This document shows, in pieces, positions 15,369-22,622 of a stretch of 22,622 nt of DNA (positions within the stretch are counted from its first letter, which is position 1; each line of letters starts with the position of its first letter). The notes under the pieces are model-generated. The model saw only the letters and a list, made by a program, of their open reading frames with translations, did not search any database and was not told where the DNA came from. The translations under genes were made by a program, and so were the position numbers. The DNA is from Parvularculaceae bacterium (GTDB taxonomy: Bacteria > Pseudomonadota > Alphaproteobacteria > Caulobacterales > Parvularculaceae). The DNA is taken from the NCBI GenBank assembly GCA_004213235.1, contig SHAI01000008.1, forward strand, positions 1 through 22,622, written 5' to 3'.

Positions 15369-16763
15369 TCAACCTTGCGCAGCCATGATTTTTTGCAGGT
15401 TCATTGCCGCAGGCATTCCCGCTTCACGCATGGTTTTCACGATTTCCATATGCGCGGCGTTCGATCGATCCACATCCCGGACGAGTTGACCAAATCCGTC
15501 CAATCGGCAATTCGTGATGAAATCGCGCACGGGCCTTTCCTGTGACCAGGCAAGCTGATTTTTCATGTTACCAAATTGTGCTGCTGGCCACTCCTCCGGG
15601 GTGTCACATATCGGAACAGGTTCGCATAATCGATTCTTTTCCGTTTCATCCTGATAATGAGCTTCAAGATACGCTGCCAGCGCCGCCGACAGGCACGGAT
15701 TAGGCAGACGCACCATTTGCAGCGTTATCCGATTACCTGCAAAAATTGGACACACCGGTCGACGCTCTACCGCCGTAGCCGTACAATCGATATAAAGTGC
15801 ATTTTCAGGGGCAGCAGCCTCCCCTTCGGCGAGGATTATCTCCTCAGACGTGATCGCGGACACATGCCCGGCCTGAATAATATTCTTTATACGCTGTAAT
15901 TGCTCTACTTCACCGGTCGAAATCGTTGCAAAATGGAACATTGACGGGCGCTGTGATTTATCGATCCTCAGCAGGTTGCCAGATGATTCCAGGCGATCAA
16001 ACAGATCATCAACATCCAGGGCCTGTGCACACGCAGTTAACTGCCTGGCAAAGCCACCAATTGACTGCACGAAGAAATCTGCCGTGGGTTGGGTCGTGTC
16101 ACGATTGATCAGCCAGGACCCCCGTGGGCATACCCAATATATGCTGTCTGGCGCAACGCCGTTATCTAAAAGCCAAACACCAACGTCCATGGCGGTTTTC
16201 CCACCACCCAAAATAACGAAGGAACGATGAGATGGCGCACGCCGCGGTAATTCGCCCGGCGCAACACAAACGACACCCTCTTCAACCTCAAACTTTCGCT
16301 CATGGGTCGAGGGAACCGTTGTATTCAGATAGGTGCTGTCAACTGTCTTTGCGCGTACATGGATGCCTGTTTCGGCACCGGTAATGCTCGATCGCAAAGC
16401 GTTATCCTTTACCACCTCGTGCATCGGAAAGTACCGAACCCGGCCTGATGGTAAAAACCGCTCGCGCATCACAGATTCGAAATAGGCGAGGATTTCCGGG
16501 CCCGATGCCAATTCGAAATACCCCTTATTGGGCCCTACTTCATCGATACGGTTACTCCCGAGCGGCGTTGAGGCAACGCCGTAAAATGAAGACGGTTGAT
16601 GCAAGCGCACAAATGGATAGGCATCATTCCAATGCCCGCCCGGTGCATGGTGTTTATCGACCATGACAATATCGGCATCGGTTTCGGTGAGTAATGTATC
16701 AACGAAGGACATCCCCATGGCACCGGTGCCAATAACGAAATAGTCCGTTTCAAGGTCAGCCAT
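15369..16763 (-). CDS. FAD/NAD(P)-binding oxidoreductase (monooxygenase-like)
   Basis: A 464-residue two-dinucleotide-fold flavoprotein-like protein. The N-terminal FAD site is VIGTGAMGMSFVDTLL (GTGAMG 12-17), followed by an acidic strand end (VMVDKHHAPGGHW) as in flavin monooxygenases. A second nucleotide motif, VILGGGKTAMDVGVWLLD (about 183-200), suggests NAD(P)H binding. It has no signal peptide. Family resemblance is to flavin-containing monooxygenases and their relatives, but the FMO signature is not clear, so reaction and substrate are unknown. A strong ribosome site (GAGGAG) precedes ATG 16763. It follows hemC by 24 bp and is very probably co-transcribed with it, which suggests a tetrapyrrole or linked substrate as a hypothesis only. 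Confidence 0.8.
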   Translation of the reverse strand: MADLETDYFVIGTGAMGMSFVDTLLTETDADIVMVDKHHAPGGHWNDAYPFVRLHQPSSFYGVASTPLGSNRIDEVGPNKGYFELASGPEILAYFESVMRERFLPSGRVRYFPMHEVVKDNALRSSITGAETGIHVRAKTVDSTYLNTTVPSTHERKFEVEEGVVCVAPGELPRRAPSHRSFVILGGGKTAMDVGVWLLDNGVAPDSIYWVCPRGSWLINRDTTQPTADFFVQSIGGFARQLTACAQALDVDDLFDRLESSGNLLRIDKSQRPSMFHFATISTGEVEQLQRIKNIIQAGHVSAITSEEIILAEGEAAAPENALYIDCTATAVERRPVCPIFAGNRITLQMVRLPNPCLSAALAAYLEAHYQDETEKNRLCEPVPICDTPEEWPAAQFGNMKNQLAWSQERPVRDFITNCRLDGFGQLVRDVDRSNAAHMEIVKTMREAGMPAAMNLQKIMAAQG

Positions 16764-16787
16764 AGGAGAACTCCTCAGACCACCAAA

Positions 16788-17756
16788 TCAATCAATCCGT
16801 GTGAGATCAATTAATTCTCCGGCCCCGTTTCCCAAAAGGTTTAACGCAACCGAGCGACCTAATGTGCGCGGCGCATCGGCCGGCCCGCTTTCTTCATGTT
16901 CGATAATACGCCCACCATCCAGCGACATGACGCTCGCCTTGAGATGCAAACTTGCACCTTTCAATCTCGCATATCCGGCAATTGGCGAGTTGCAGTGCCC
17001 ATCAAGCACCCACAGCACCTCGCGCTCCGCCTCCGCACAGACCCGGGACATCTGGTCATCAATTTTTGCAAGATGACTGCGCACCGCCCAATCTCGCTCG
17101 CGGCATTCTACCGCCACGATCCCCTGTCCCACGGCTGGCAATATATCGTCTGGTGAAAAAATATGCGCAATGCGATCGGCACGGCCTATGCGCTCCAGCC
17201 CGGAGCGAGCGCATACAAGCAGATCAGCGGGACCAACCTCACTGCCATCAGCGAGTTTTTGCATCACGCCGTTATCAAGCTTCTCCAGCCGCGTATCGGC
17301 GGCACCGCGATAGTGAATAATTTCCGCATCCGGAAAAAGCCGCTTCAGATAAGCAGCTCGCCGCACGGCATTTGTTCCGATTTTCAATCCGGCCGCACGA
17401 GACGCCAACACTGTATCACAATCGAGCCCGGGTCGAATGACAAGAACATCCTCCACCGGGTCCCTTGGCAAATACGCACCAATGATGACGCCGGGCGTTT
17501 CCTCATTCCCGGGCATGTCTTTCAGGGAATGCATGACGCAATCAACTTCGTTAGCCATCATGGCCGCGCGAATATCACCGACAAACGCCCCGCCCTTGCC
17601 GCCGTGTTTCTGCAAACGGCTGATCTGGTCAATATCGCCCCGCGGCTTGCGTTGCGCTATTTGCGGCGAAAGCCCCTCAACAGACGTGCGAAGCAGGCGC
17701 ACGACTTCTTCGGTCTGCGCCATGGCCATCGTGCTAGATCGCGTGCCAATTTTCAT
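16788..17756 (-). CDS. hemC: Hydroxymethylbilane synthase (porphobilinogen deaminase), divergent
   Basis: A 322-residue HemC family member that would condense four porphobilinogens into hydroxymethylbilane in heme synthesis. Recognisable sites are IGTRSSTMAMAQ (3-14), CVMHSLKDMP with the catalytic Asp80, GTNAVRRAAYL with Arg132-Arg133, and YRGAADTRLEKL with Arg150 and Arg156. ILPAVGQGIVAVECRER and the dipyrromethane-attachment Cys255 in LDGHCNSPIAGYA are also present. Several normally conserved spots differ: GTSSLRR is GTNAVRR, RGNVxTR is RGAADTR, and GGCxxPIG is DGHCNSPIA. It is therefore either a divergent housekeeping enzyme or a paralogue. No ribosome site is evident before ATG 17756. The oxidoreductase gene follows after 24 bp. 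Confidence 0.85.
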   Translation of the reverse strand: MKIGTRSSTMAMAQTEEVVRLLRTSVEGLSPQIAQRKPRGDIDQISRLQKHGGKGGAFVGDIRAAMMANEVDCVMHSLKDMPGNEETPGVIIGAYLPRDPVEDVLVIRPGLDCDTVLASRAAGLKIGTNAVRRAAYLKRLFPDAEIIHYRGAADTRLEKLDNGVMQKLADGSEVGPADLLVCARSGLERIGRADRIAHIFSPDDILPAVGQGIVAVECRERDWAVRSHLAKIDDQMSRVCAEAEREVLWVLDGHCNSPIAGYARLKGASLHLKASVMSLDGGRIIEHEESGPADAPRTLGRSVALNLLGNGAGELIDLTRID

Positions 17757-17806
17757 GTGTTAATATCGCTGGATGTTGTCGTTTTCCTGCTTGTCTCAGG
17801 TTTACG

Positions 17807-17827
17807 AAAACAAATCCAGTGCGGATT
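17807..17827 (-). terminator. Weak intrinsic terminator after ilvN
   Basis: On the minus strand AATCC-5-GGATT (17827-17813) lies nine bases after the ilvN stop and is followed by TGTTTT. The stem is only 5 bp, so this is a tentative call. If it is inactive, ilvCBN transcripts could run on into hemC. Confidence 0.3.
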
Positions 17828-17835
17828 GCGTGAAG

Positions 17836-18384
17836 TCAGTCCTTCAGGACACCGCGCCTGATTGACAGGACACCAGTGCGTGCAACGTCCGACAAGCCAA
17901 GCGGGCGCATCAAATCCAAAAATGCGTTGATCTTGTCGCGCGCGCCCGTAACTTCGAAAACAAATGAAGAATGGGTGATATCCACCGCTCTCGCACGAAA
18001 AATTTCCGCCATGCGCATGGCTTCAACCCGCTGCTCGCCCTCGCCGACCACCTTCACCAGCGCCAGCTCACGCTGCAGGGCATCTTGCTCCCGGCTCACA
18101 TCGGAGACACGGCGCACGGGGATCAAACGCCCAAGTTGTGCCTTGATCTGCTCTATGGTCGATGGCACACCGCGGGTTACGATTGTTATCCGTGAGCGAT
18201 GTTTCTCACCATCAGTCTCAGCCACAGTCAGACTTTCGATATTATAGCTGCGTGCTGAAAAGAGCCCCACAACGCGGGCCAATGTCCCCGGCTCGTTATC
18301 GACAATAACCGCCAGGATGGATTCAATCTCTTCCTCGGAGTTTTCCGAGACAGGATAAACGGATTGAGATGGATGCAGGCTCAT
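17836..18384 (-). CDS. ilvN: Acetolactate synthase small (regulatory) subunit
   Basis: A 182-residue regulatory subunit of acetohydroxyacid synthase, with the normal length of the IlvH/IlvN type. An ACT domain starts at about residue 21 (SILAVIVDNEPGTLARVVGL, then SARSYNIESLTVAETD), and a second, C-terminal domain contains VDITHSSFVFEVTG. It binds valine for feedback inhibition and boosts the catalytic subunit. Its start codon overlaps the ilvB stop by four bases (ATGA), which gives translational coupling. It is the last gene of ilvC-ilvB-ilvN. Confidence 0.95.
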   Translation of the reverse strand: MSLHPSQSVYPVSENSEEEIESILAVIVDNEPGTLARVVGLFSARSYNIESLTVAETDGEKHRSRITIVTRGVPSTIEQIKAQLGRLIPVRRVSDVSREQDALQRELALVKVVGEGEQRVEAMRMAEIFRARAVDITHSSFVFEVTGARDKINAFLDLMRPLGLSDVARTGVLSIRRGVLKD

Positions 18385-20183
18385 ACCAATGCACGCCCTT
18401 CCTTGCCGATTTCATCACCCGTTACCGAGCCACCCAACAACATTTCATTATGCGCTGCACCGGAGGGGATCATTGGGAAAACATTCTCTTCTTGCGTGAC
18501 GACACAATCAAAAAGTACCGGCTTATCGACATTAATCATTTCACGGATTTTATCATCAAGTTCGGCAGGCGTTTCTGCCCGCAGGCCCACACCGCCATAA
18601 GCTTCCGCCAGTTTCACAAAATCTGGCAAGGCATCTGAATATGAATGCGCATACCGACGGTCATGCAATAATTCCTGCCACTGGCGCACCATCCCCAAAT
18701 AGGAATTATTCAAGATAAAGATCTTTACCGGCAACCCGAACTGAACGGCTGTGGACATCTCCTGCATGGTCATTTGCACCGAGCCATCACCGGCAATATC
18801 AATGACAAGCGCGTCCGGATGGGCTACCTGTACGCCGACGGCAGCAGGCAGTCCATACCCCATGGTTCCCAGGCCGCCGGACGTCATCCAGCGATTTGGC
18901 TCTTCAAAATGAAAGTGCTGCGCCGCCCACATCTGATGCTGGCCGACTTCCGTCGTCACGTACACATCACGATCTTTTGTTAATTGGTAAAGGCGCTCAA
19001 TGGCATATTGCGGCTTTATCACCGCGTCATCTTTGGCGTAGGCAAATGAGTTGACCCCGCGCCAGTCATTGATCCGGGCCCACCATTCTTTTGTGCGTCC
19101 ATGATCATACAGGGCCATTTTTTCCCGGCGTTGCCATTGGTCCAGGAAGGATTGAATTACCTTGCCTGCGTCACCAACAATCCCGATATCAACATTGACG
19201 TTTTTATTAATCGACGAAGGGTCAATATCGACATGAATTTTGCGTGAGCCCGGTGAGAAGGCGTCCAAACGCCCCGTCACCCGGTCATCAAACCGCGCGC
19301 CGATGCAGATCATAAGATCGCAATCATGCATCGCGTGGTTTGCTTCGACACTCCCATGCATGCCCAACATACCCAGCCACTGCGGATCGGCTGCCGGAAA
19401 TGCGCCAAGGCCCATCAGCGTGGAAGTAACTGGAAAACCCGTCACCCTAGCCAATTCCCGCAAGGCCGCTGACGCCTGTGGGCCGGCATTTATAATTCCG
19501 CCGCCTGTATATAATATCGGCCTGCGCGCATGACGCATCAGGTCGACAGTTTCCTCAATCTGTCTATCGGTAAGCGGAACATCGGCGCGCGCTGCCCTTA
19601 ATGGCGCATCTTTACGCGATACATAAGGCGCCTCTTCAAACTGGACATCTTTGGGAACGTCGATCACCACCGGCCCCGGACGACCGGTAGTCGCAACGTG
19701 AAATGCCTCATGCACAATGCTGGATAGTTTGTGCGGTGAGGTTGCAAGATAGTTATGCTTGGTACACGCGCGCGTGATGCCGATCGTATCGCATTCCTGA
19801 AATGCGTCTGTCCCGATCAATTTGCGTGCGACCTGTCCAGTGATACAGATCAGCGGGATGGAATCCAGCAGGGCATCAGCAAGCCCCGTAACGGCGTTTG
19901 TCGCACCAGGCCCGGAGGTCACCAGAACAACACCCGGCTTACCGGTCGCCCGGGCGTAACCTTCCGCCATATGCACCGCGCCCTGTTCATGACGCACGAG
20001 AATATGGCGGATCGAATCGCGCCGGTGTAGCGCATCATAAATCGGCAACACTGCGCCGCCCGGGTACCCGAAAATGACCTCAACGCCCTGTTCTTCCAGC
20101 GCATCAAGAATAAGCTCCGCACCCGCTTTAATAATCCGGTCGTCGCCAGTTGCTGTCTCTTTCGAAGGTGCCCGGGTCGTCAT
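18381..20183 (-). CDS. ilvB: Acetolactate synthase large (catalytic) subunit
   Basis: A 600-residue thiamine-diphosphate enzyme making acetolactate or acetohydroxybutyrate, the first common step of branched-chain amino acid synthesis. The N-terminal domain has VIFGYPGGAVLPIYDAL and the catalytic glutamate in VRHEQGAVHMAEGYARATG, followed by GPGATNAVTGLADA. A central FAD-type domain includes IGARFDDRVTGRLDAF. The C-terminal ThDP motif runs from AGDGSVQMTMQE to FILNNSYLGMVRQWQ. ATG 20183 lies six bases after the ilvC stop, with a GGAG inside the end of ilvC. All key residues are present. Confidence 0.97.
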   Translation of the reverse strand: MTTRAPSKETATGDDRIIKAGAELILDALEEQGVEVIFGYPGGAVLPIYDALHRRDSIRHILVRHEQGAVHMAEGYARATGKPGVVLVTSGPGATNAVTGLADALLDSIPLICITGQVARKLIGTDAFQECDTIGITRACTKHNYLATSPHKLSSIVHEAFHVATTGRPGPVVIDVPKDVQFEEAPYVSRKDAPLRAARADVPLTDRQIEETVDLMRHARRPILYTGGGIINAGPQASAALRELARVTGFPVTSTLMGLGAFPAADPQWLGMLGMHGSVEANHAMHDCDLMICIGARFDDRVTGRLDAFSPGSRKIHVDIDPSSINKNVNVDIGIVGDAGKVIQSFLDQWQRREKMALYDHGRTKEWWARINDWRGVNSFAYAKDDAVIKPQYAIERLYQLTKDRDVYVTTEVGQHQMWAAQHFHFEEPNRWMTSGGLGTMGYGLPAAVGVQVAHPDALVIDIAGDGSVQMTMQEMSTAVQFGLPVKIFILNNSYLGMVRQWQELLHDRRYAHSYSDALPDFVKLAEAYGGVGLRAETPAELDDKIREMINVDKPVLFDCVVTQEENVFPMIPSGAAHNEMLLGGSVTGDEIGKEGRALV

Positions 20184-20189
20184 GTCAGA

Positions 20190-21197
20190 TCACTCCGTTC
20201 CTGAATTCCCGCCAGATAGCCAAGCCATACGCTCGCGGAGATCTTTGCCGATCTTTTCAATCGGATGGTTAAGATCTGCTTCAAGCATCTGGTTGTAACG
20301 CACTTTTCCGGTTTGATTTTCCAAAATCCAGTTCTGCGCGAAGGTGCCGTCTTGAATATCTTTCAATACCCCCCGCATCCGATCTTTTGCAGCATCGTCG
20401 ATCACCCGCGGCCCCGAAACAAGATCACCATAGATCGCCGTTTCAGAAATGAACTCATGCATTTTTGCCAGACCACCTTCATAGAGAAGGTCAACAATCA
20501 GTTTCAGCTCGTGGAGGCATTCGTAATATGCCACCTCCGGCTTGTAGCCCGCCTCGGTTAGCGTTTCGAAGCCTGCTAGAACGAGCTCGGTTGCACCACC
20601 GCAAAGAACGGCCTGTTCGCCAAAGAGGTCCGTTTCGGTTTCTTCACGGAAGGTTGTTTCAATGGCACCGGCGGTCGTACCGCCAATCAGGCGCGCATAA
20701 GACATGGCCCGATCACGCGCCTTGCCAGTTGCGTCCTGATGGACCGCAAAAAGACACGGCACGCCACGGCCACGCTCATACTCACGGCGAACAAGATCAC
20801 CCGGCCCCTTTGGCGCGACCATGATGACATCAACATTGCTCGGCGGTGTTACCCGGCCATAGAGAATCGTAAAGCCGTGCGCAAAAGACAGGGTATCACC
20901 ATCATTGAGCGCTGGTTCGATCTCTTCCTTAAACAGGGTTTCATGGGTCATGTCAGGCGTCAGGATGACAATCGTGCGCGCAGCTTCTGCGGCGGCACGG
21001 ATCGGCGCTGTTTTAAGCCCGTCTGCTTTCGCGCGTTCATCACCCTTGCCGCCGGGCCGAACGCCCACAATGACATCGCACCCTGAATTATGAAGGTTCA
21101 GCGCGTGGGCACGCCCTTGGCTACCATAACCGATGATCGCAACGGGCCCTTCCTTTAGCAGATCAGGATTGGCGTCATCGTCGGTGTATATTTTCAT
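20190..21197 (-). CDS. ilvC: Ketol-acid reductoisomerase (class I)
   Basis: A 335-residue short (class I) enzyme that converts acetolactate to dihydroxyisovalerate. The N-terminal Rossmann domain has IIGYGSQGRAHALNL (21-35). The knotted C-terminal domain carries the metal-binding residues in TETDLFGEQAVLCGG and the later glutamates in ECLHELKLIVDLLYEGG. The loop after the second strand reads VRPGGKGDERAKADG. At the positions that usually hold two serines (as in RxGSxSW) it has glycines, plus added acidic residues, so cofactor preference may differ from NADPH. A GGAGA ribosome site sits six bases before ATG 21197. It is the first structural gene after the attenuator-like leader. Confidence 0.97.
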   Translation of the reverse strand: MKIYTDDDANPDLLKEGPVAIIGYGSQGRAHALNLHNSGCDVIVGVRPGGKGDERAKADGLKTAPIRAAAEAARTIVILTPDMTHETLFKEEIEPALNDGDTLSFAHGFTILYGRVTPPSNVDVIMVAPKGPGDLVRREYERGRGVPCLFAVHQDATGKARDRAMSYARLIGGTTAGAIETTFREETETDLFGEQAVLCGGATELVLAGFETLTEAGYKPEVAYYECLHELKLIVDLLYEGGLAKMHEFISETAIYGDLVSGPRVIDDAAKDRMRGVLKDIQDGTFAQNWILENQTGKVRYNQMLEADLNHPIEKIGKDLRERMAWLSGGNSGTE

Positions 21198-21309
21198 TGC
21201 TTTTCTCCAGTCTTGATGTCTTCGCGCAGCTTGTGCGTTTGTCTGATTTTCGTATGCGCCGCGTGCGTCGTATTACGCTTTTCACGGGTGTTGTCTTGCG
21301 GTCTCAAAC

Positions 21310-21341
21310 AAAAAACCCGCTACCGGTGGTCGGGAGCGGGT
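21310..21341 (-). terminator. Attenuator-type intrinsic terminator upstream of ilvC
   Basis: On the minus strand ACCCGCT (21341-21335) pairs with AGCGGGT (21321-21315). After one mismatch, three more G-C pairs extend the stem, closing a 5-base loop. The stem runs directly into a six-T tract (21315-21310). It lies 25 bases after the leader ORF stop and about 112 bases before ilvC, in the position of a transcription attenuator. Confidence 0.85.
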
Positions 21342-21389
21342 GGATGGATCAGATCGCTTAAAGGTTTTAGCAGATCGGCCCTTCCCCCG
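21331..21389 (-). promoter_or_regulatory. Predicted antiterminator of the ilv attenuator
   Basis: In the minus-strand RNA, CGGGGG (21389-21384) can pair with CUCCCG (21336-21331). The neighbouring GGG (21381-21379) can pair with CCC (21340-21338), leaving an AA/G internal loop. This uses the 5' arm of the terminator and is mutually exclusive with it. The upstream strand lies in the last codons of the leader ORF, where a ribosome reaching the stop would mask it. The same segment can alternatively pair its GAAGGG with CCCUUC near 21465, a possible 1:2 hairpin. The pairing is predicted by eye. Confidence 0.6.
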
Positions 21390-21510
21390 TTTTGGATACG
21401 CCCACAAGCAAATCGCCCACAAGCACATCGCCCACAAGCACGCCACCTAAAAGCGCGCGGCCCGAAGGGGCGATAATAAGCCGAACGGAATTTGCAGCGT
21501 TTAGATTCAC
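21367..21510 (-). CDS. ilv operon leader peptide, Leu/Val/Ile-rich
   Basis: A 47-codon minus-strand ORF with proposed GTG start at 21510 and TAA at 21369-21367. It is too GTG-dependent and too short to be picked up as an ordinary gene. After a head of ten residues (MNLNAANSVR), residues 11-38 hold seven Leu, six Val and two Ile, including LII, ALL and the repeated VLVGD VLVGD LLVGV. The tail ends with GPIC before the stop. The stop is 25 bases from the terminator stem. This composition and position match leader peptides that sense charged branched-chain tRNAs. There is no ATG in frame, and the only ribosome-site candidate is AGAG about ten bases upstream, so the exact start is uncertain. It carries no product function beyond being translated. 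Confidence 0.75.
   Translation of the reverse strand: MNLNAANSVRLIIAPSGRALLGGVLVGDVLVGDLLVGVSKTGEGPIC
21397..21441 (-). repeat. Threefold 15-nt tandem repeat in the ilv leader ORF
   Basis: Three consecutive 15-base units, GTGCTTGTGGGCGAT (21441-21427), an identical second unit (21426-21412), and TTGCTTGTGGGCGTA (21411-21397), encode VLVGD, VLVGD and LLVGV. The unit is a whole number of codons, so copy-number change would alter the number of control codons without a frameshift. Confidence 0.9.
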
Positions 21511-21562
21511 AAGCGGTCGCTCTTGTCTGCGGACGTGATGAGGTAAGCCGAACTGTTTAGAT
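21477..21562. repeat. Imperfect duplicated element at the start of the ilv leader
   Basis: TAAGCCGAAC occurs at 21477-21486 and 21544-21553. Each copy is followed by GTTTAGAT (21499-21506 and 21555-21562), with 12 bases between the halves in the first copy and one base in the second. A further TTTAGATC lies at 21648-21655. The first copy overlaps the beginning of the leader ORF. Function is unknown; binding site or duplication remnant are both possible. Confidence 0.6.
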
Positions 21563-21687
21563 CGAACGCGCGCAGTAAGCCACTAATTTTTCCCAAGAAC
21601 AAGCGCTACAACGCAGAAAAAATACGATTCTTGCCATTTTCGACCAATTTAGATCACACTCAGGACAAACCAGCGGTTGGCAAAAAT

Positions 21688-22622
21688 CTATCCGACGACA
21701 AGATCGTTACGCTCCACGACGGCGCTGCGCCGCCTGTAGCCAAGGATCTGAGCTGCCTCATCCGACTTTTTCCCGAGTATACGCGCAAGCTCCGGTGCAT
21801 CATATGCAACCAGGCCGCGCCCAACCGAGCCTGTCGGCGTGCAGATCGTTACCAGGTCGCCGCGCCTGAAGTCACCATCAATTGATAAAATGCCGGCAGG
21901 CAGAAGGCTGGCACCACTGGTGATAGCTGCTGCTGCCCCCTCATCAACGGTAACGACACCAGCGGCATCCTGGAGATTACGAATCCAGACCTTGCGCGCG
22001 GCTTCTCGTGACTGGCCAGCTCGGATAAATGTTCCCGGACCGCCAGCCAAAAGCGTCGATAACGGATTGTCCTCGGTGCCAGGTGCGATAATTGTCGAGC
22101 ACCCCGATGCTGCGGCGATCTTCGCGGCGGTAATTTTTGTCGCCATCCCCCCTGAACCTTCGCCAGCTTCCTTTGACGTGCCAGAGGCCATTGCCTCAAT
22201 GTCAGGGGTGATTTTGTCAATGACGGGGAGTAACGCTGCACCGGCATCTGTCGTTGGGTTGGCGGTATAAAGTCCGTTCACATCAGATAAAATGACCAGG
22301 AGGTCAGCACCTGCAATTTCTGCCGTGTGCGCTGCGAGCCGATCATTATCTCCATATCTGATTTCCGCTGTTGCGACTGTATCGTTTTCATTCACGATCG
22401 GCATCGTGCCGATGTCCAGTAGAGCATCAATCGCCCCGCGCGCATTTAAATAACGTCGCCGGTCGCGCGTATCGCTCTGTGTCAGGAGAATTTGACCAAC
22501 TTGCGGTGCGAGCTTTGTAGCTTCAAAGGCCTCTCGCCAGGCATTCATCAAATGTGTTTGCCCGACGGCGGACGCGGCTTGTTTTTGTTCTAAACGCAGC
22601 CCCGTTGATAAGCCGAGGCGCC
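21688..22622 (-). CDS. proB: Glutamate 5-kinase, 5' end outside window
   Basis: The frame is open from the window edge to TAG at 21688, giving about 311 residues that lack the N-terminus. It catalyses ATP-dependent phosphorylation of glutamate, the first step of proline synthesis. The visible kinase domain has SAVGQTHLMNAWREAFE, PIVNENDTVATAEIRYGDND, AGADLLVILSDVNGLY and EGSGGMATKITAAKIA. The C-terminal ~80 residues form a PUA domain (VTVDEGAAAAITSGASLLPA, then GDLVTICTP). The apparent TTG start at 22551 is internal, because conserved ProB sequence continues upstream to the edge. The 177-bp gap after its stop holds the start of the ilv leader and no clear terminator. Confidence 0.95.
   Translation of the reverse strand, partial: RLGLSTGLRLEQKQAASAVGQTHLMNAWREAFEATKLAPQVGQILLTQSDTRDRRRYLNARGAIDALLDIGTMPIVNENDTVATAEIRYGDNDRLAAHTAEIAGADLLVILSDVNGLYTANPTTDAGAALLPVIDKITPDIEAMASGTSKEAGEGSGGMATKITAAKIAAASGCSTIIAPGTEDNPLSTLLAGGPGTFIRAGQSREAARKVWIRNLQDAAGVVTVDEGAAAAITSGASLLPAGILSIDGDFRRGDLVTICTPTGSVGRGLVAYDAPELARILGKKSDEAAQILGYRRRSAVVERNDLVVG

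Noticed and set aside
17163..17861. 232-codon plus-strand ORF opposite hemC
   Set aside because: It is a shadow of hemC on the other strand, with no recognisable domain.
21213..21476. Plus-strand ORF with repeated RPQA units
   Set aside because: The repeat is the complement of the VLVGD leader repeat. The minus strand has the terminator and antiterminator in the right order, so the minus reading explains the sequence.
21511..21687. Sigma-70-type promoter for the ilv operon (TTGGTC ... TATTTT)
   Set aside because: Only about half the consensus positions match, and other equally weak candidates exist in the same AT-rich stretch.
22549..22551. TTG start for proB within the window
   Set aside because: Conserved ProB sequence continues upstream in frame to the window edge, so this codon is internal.
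1..22622. Defence islands, prophage, insertion sequences, CRISPR arrays or tRNA genes
   Set aside because: No transposase, integrase, nuclease cluster, regular spacer array or tRNA cloverleaf was seen. Nearly all coding space is core metabolism and regulation.

Overview
The window looks like the chromosome of a free-living alphaproteobacterium with moderate G+C. Markers are GapR (DUF2312), the ChvG/ChvI two-component pair followed by a short HPr kinase, an EIIA-Man-type protein and HPr, a three-subunit proton-translocating transhydrogenase, a probable small aa3-oxidase subunit IV, and a TacA-like sigma-54 activator. The genus cannot be fixed from sequence alone. I see no phage, insertion sequence, CRISPR array or tRNA.

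Layout, left to right. (1) 1-221: the start of an unrecognised minus-strand gene. (2) 445-5026, minus strand: probable COX IV subunit, then pntAA-pntAB-pntB, then a lipoprotein with a methyltransferase-like domain, closed by an intrinsic terminator. (3) 5130-7823: an alpha/beta hydrolase (minus) divergent from a receiver/AAA+/Fis sigma-54 activator (plus). (4) 7975-12619, minus strand: phhB, chvI-chvG-hprK-EIIA-ptsH and gapR, read right to left. This joins envelope/acid sensing to a regulatory phosphotransferase branch, with no rapZ in between. (5) 12753-15326, plus strand: a GNAT acetyltransferase, then acetyl-CoA synthetase. (6) 15369-17756, minus strand: a divergent hemC followed by an FAD/NAD(P)-type oxidoreductase. 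(7) 17836-21510, minus strand: ilvC-ilvB-ilvN, the acetolactate/ketol-acid steps of valine, leucine and isoleucine synthesis. (8) 21688-22622: the 3' part of proB.

The most notable unlisted element is the leader of ilvCBN. A GTG-initiated 47-codon ORF (21510-21367) carries a threefold 15-nt repeat encoding VLVGD/VLVGD/LLVGV. It is followed 25 nt later by a strong intrinsic terminator (21341-21310), and its last codons can pair with the 5' arm of that terminator. This is the layout of a branched-chain amino acid transcription attenuator.

Other points for a second look: a hemC-like gene with an altered cofactor-cysteine motif paired with an oxidoreductase, a ketol-acid reductoisomerase whose NADPH-phosphate loop has lost its usual serines, a probably exported methyltransferase-fold lipoprotein, and a minus-oriented terminator just upstream of acs. 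Most of the window is otherwise ordinary core metabolism and regulation.
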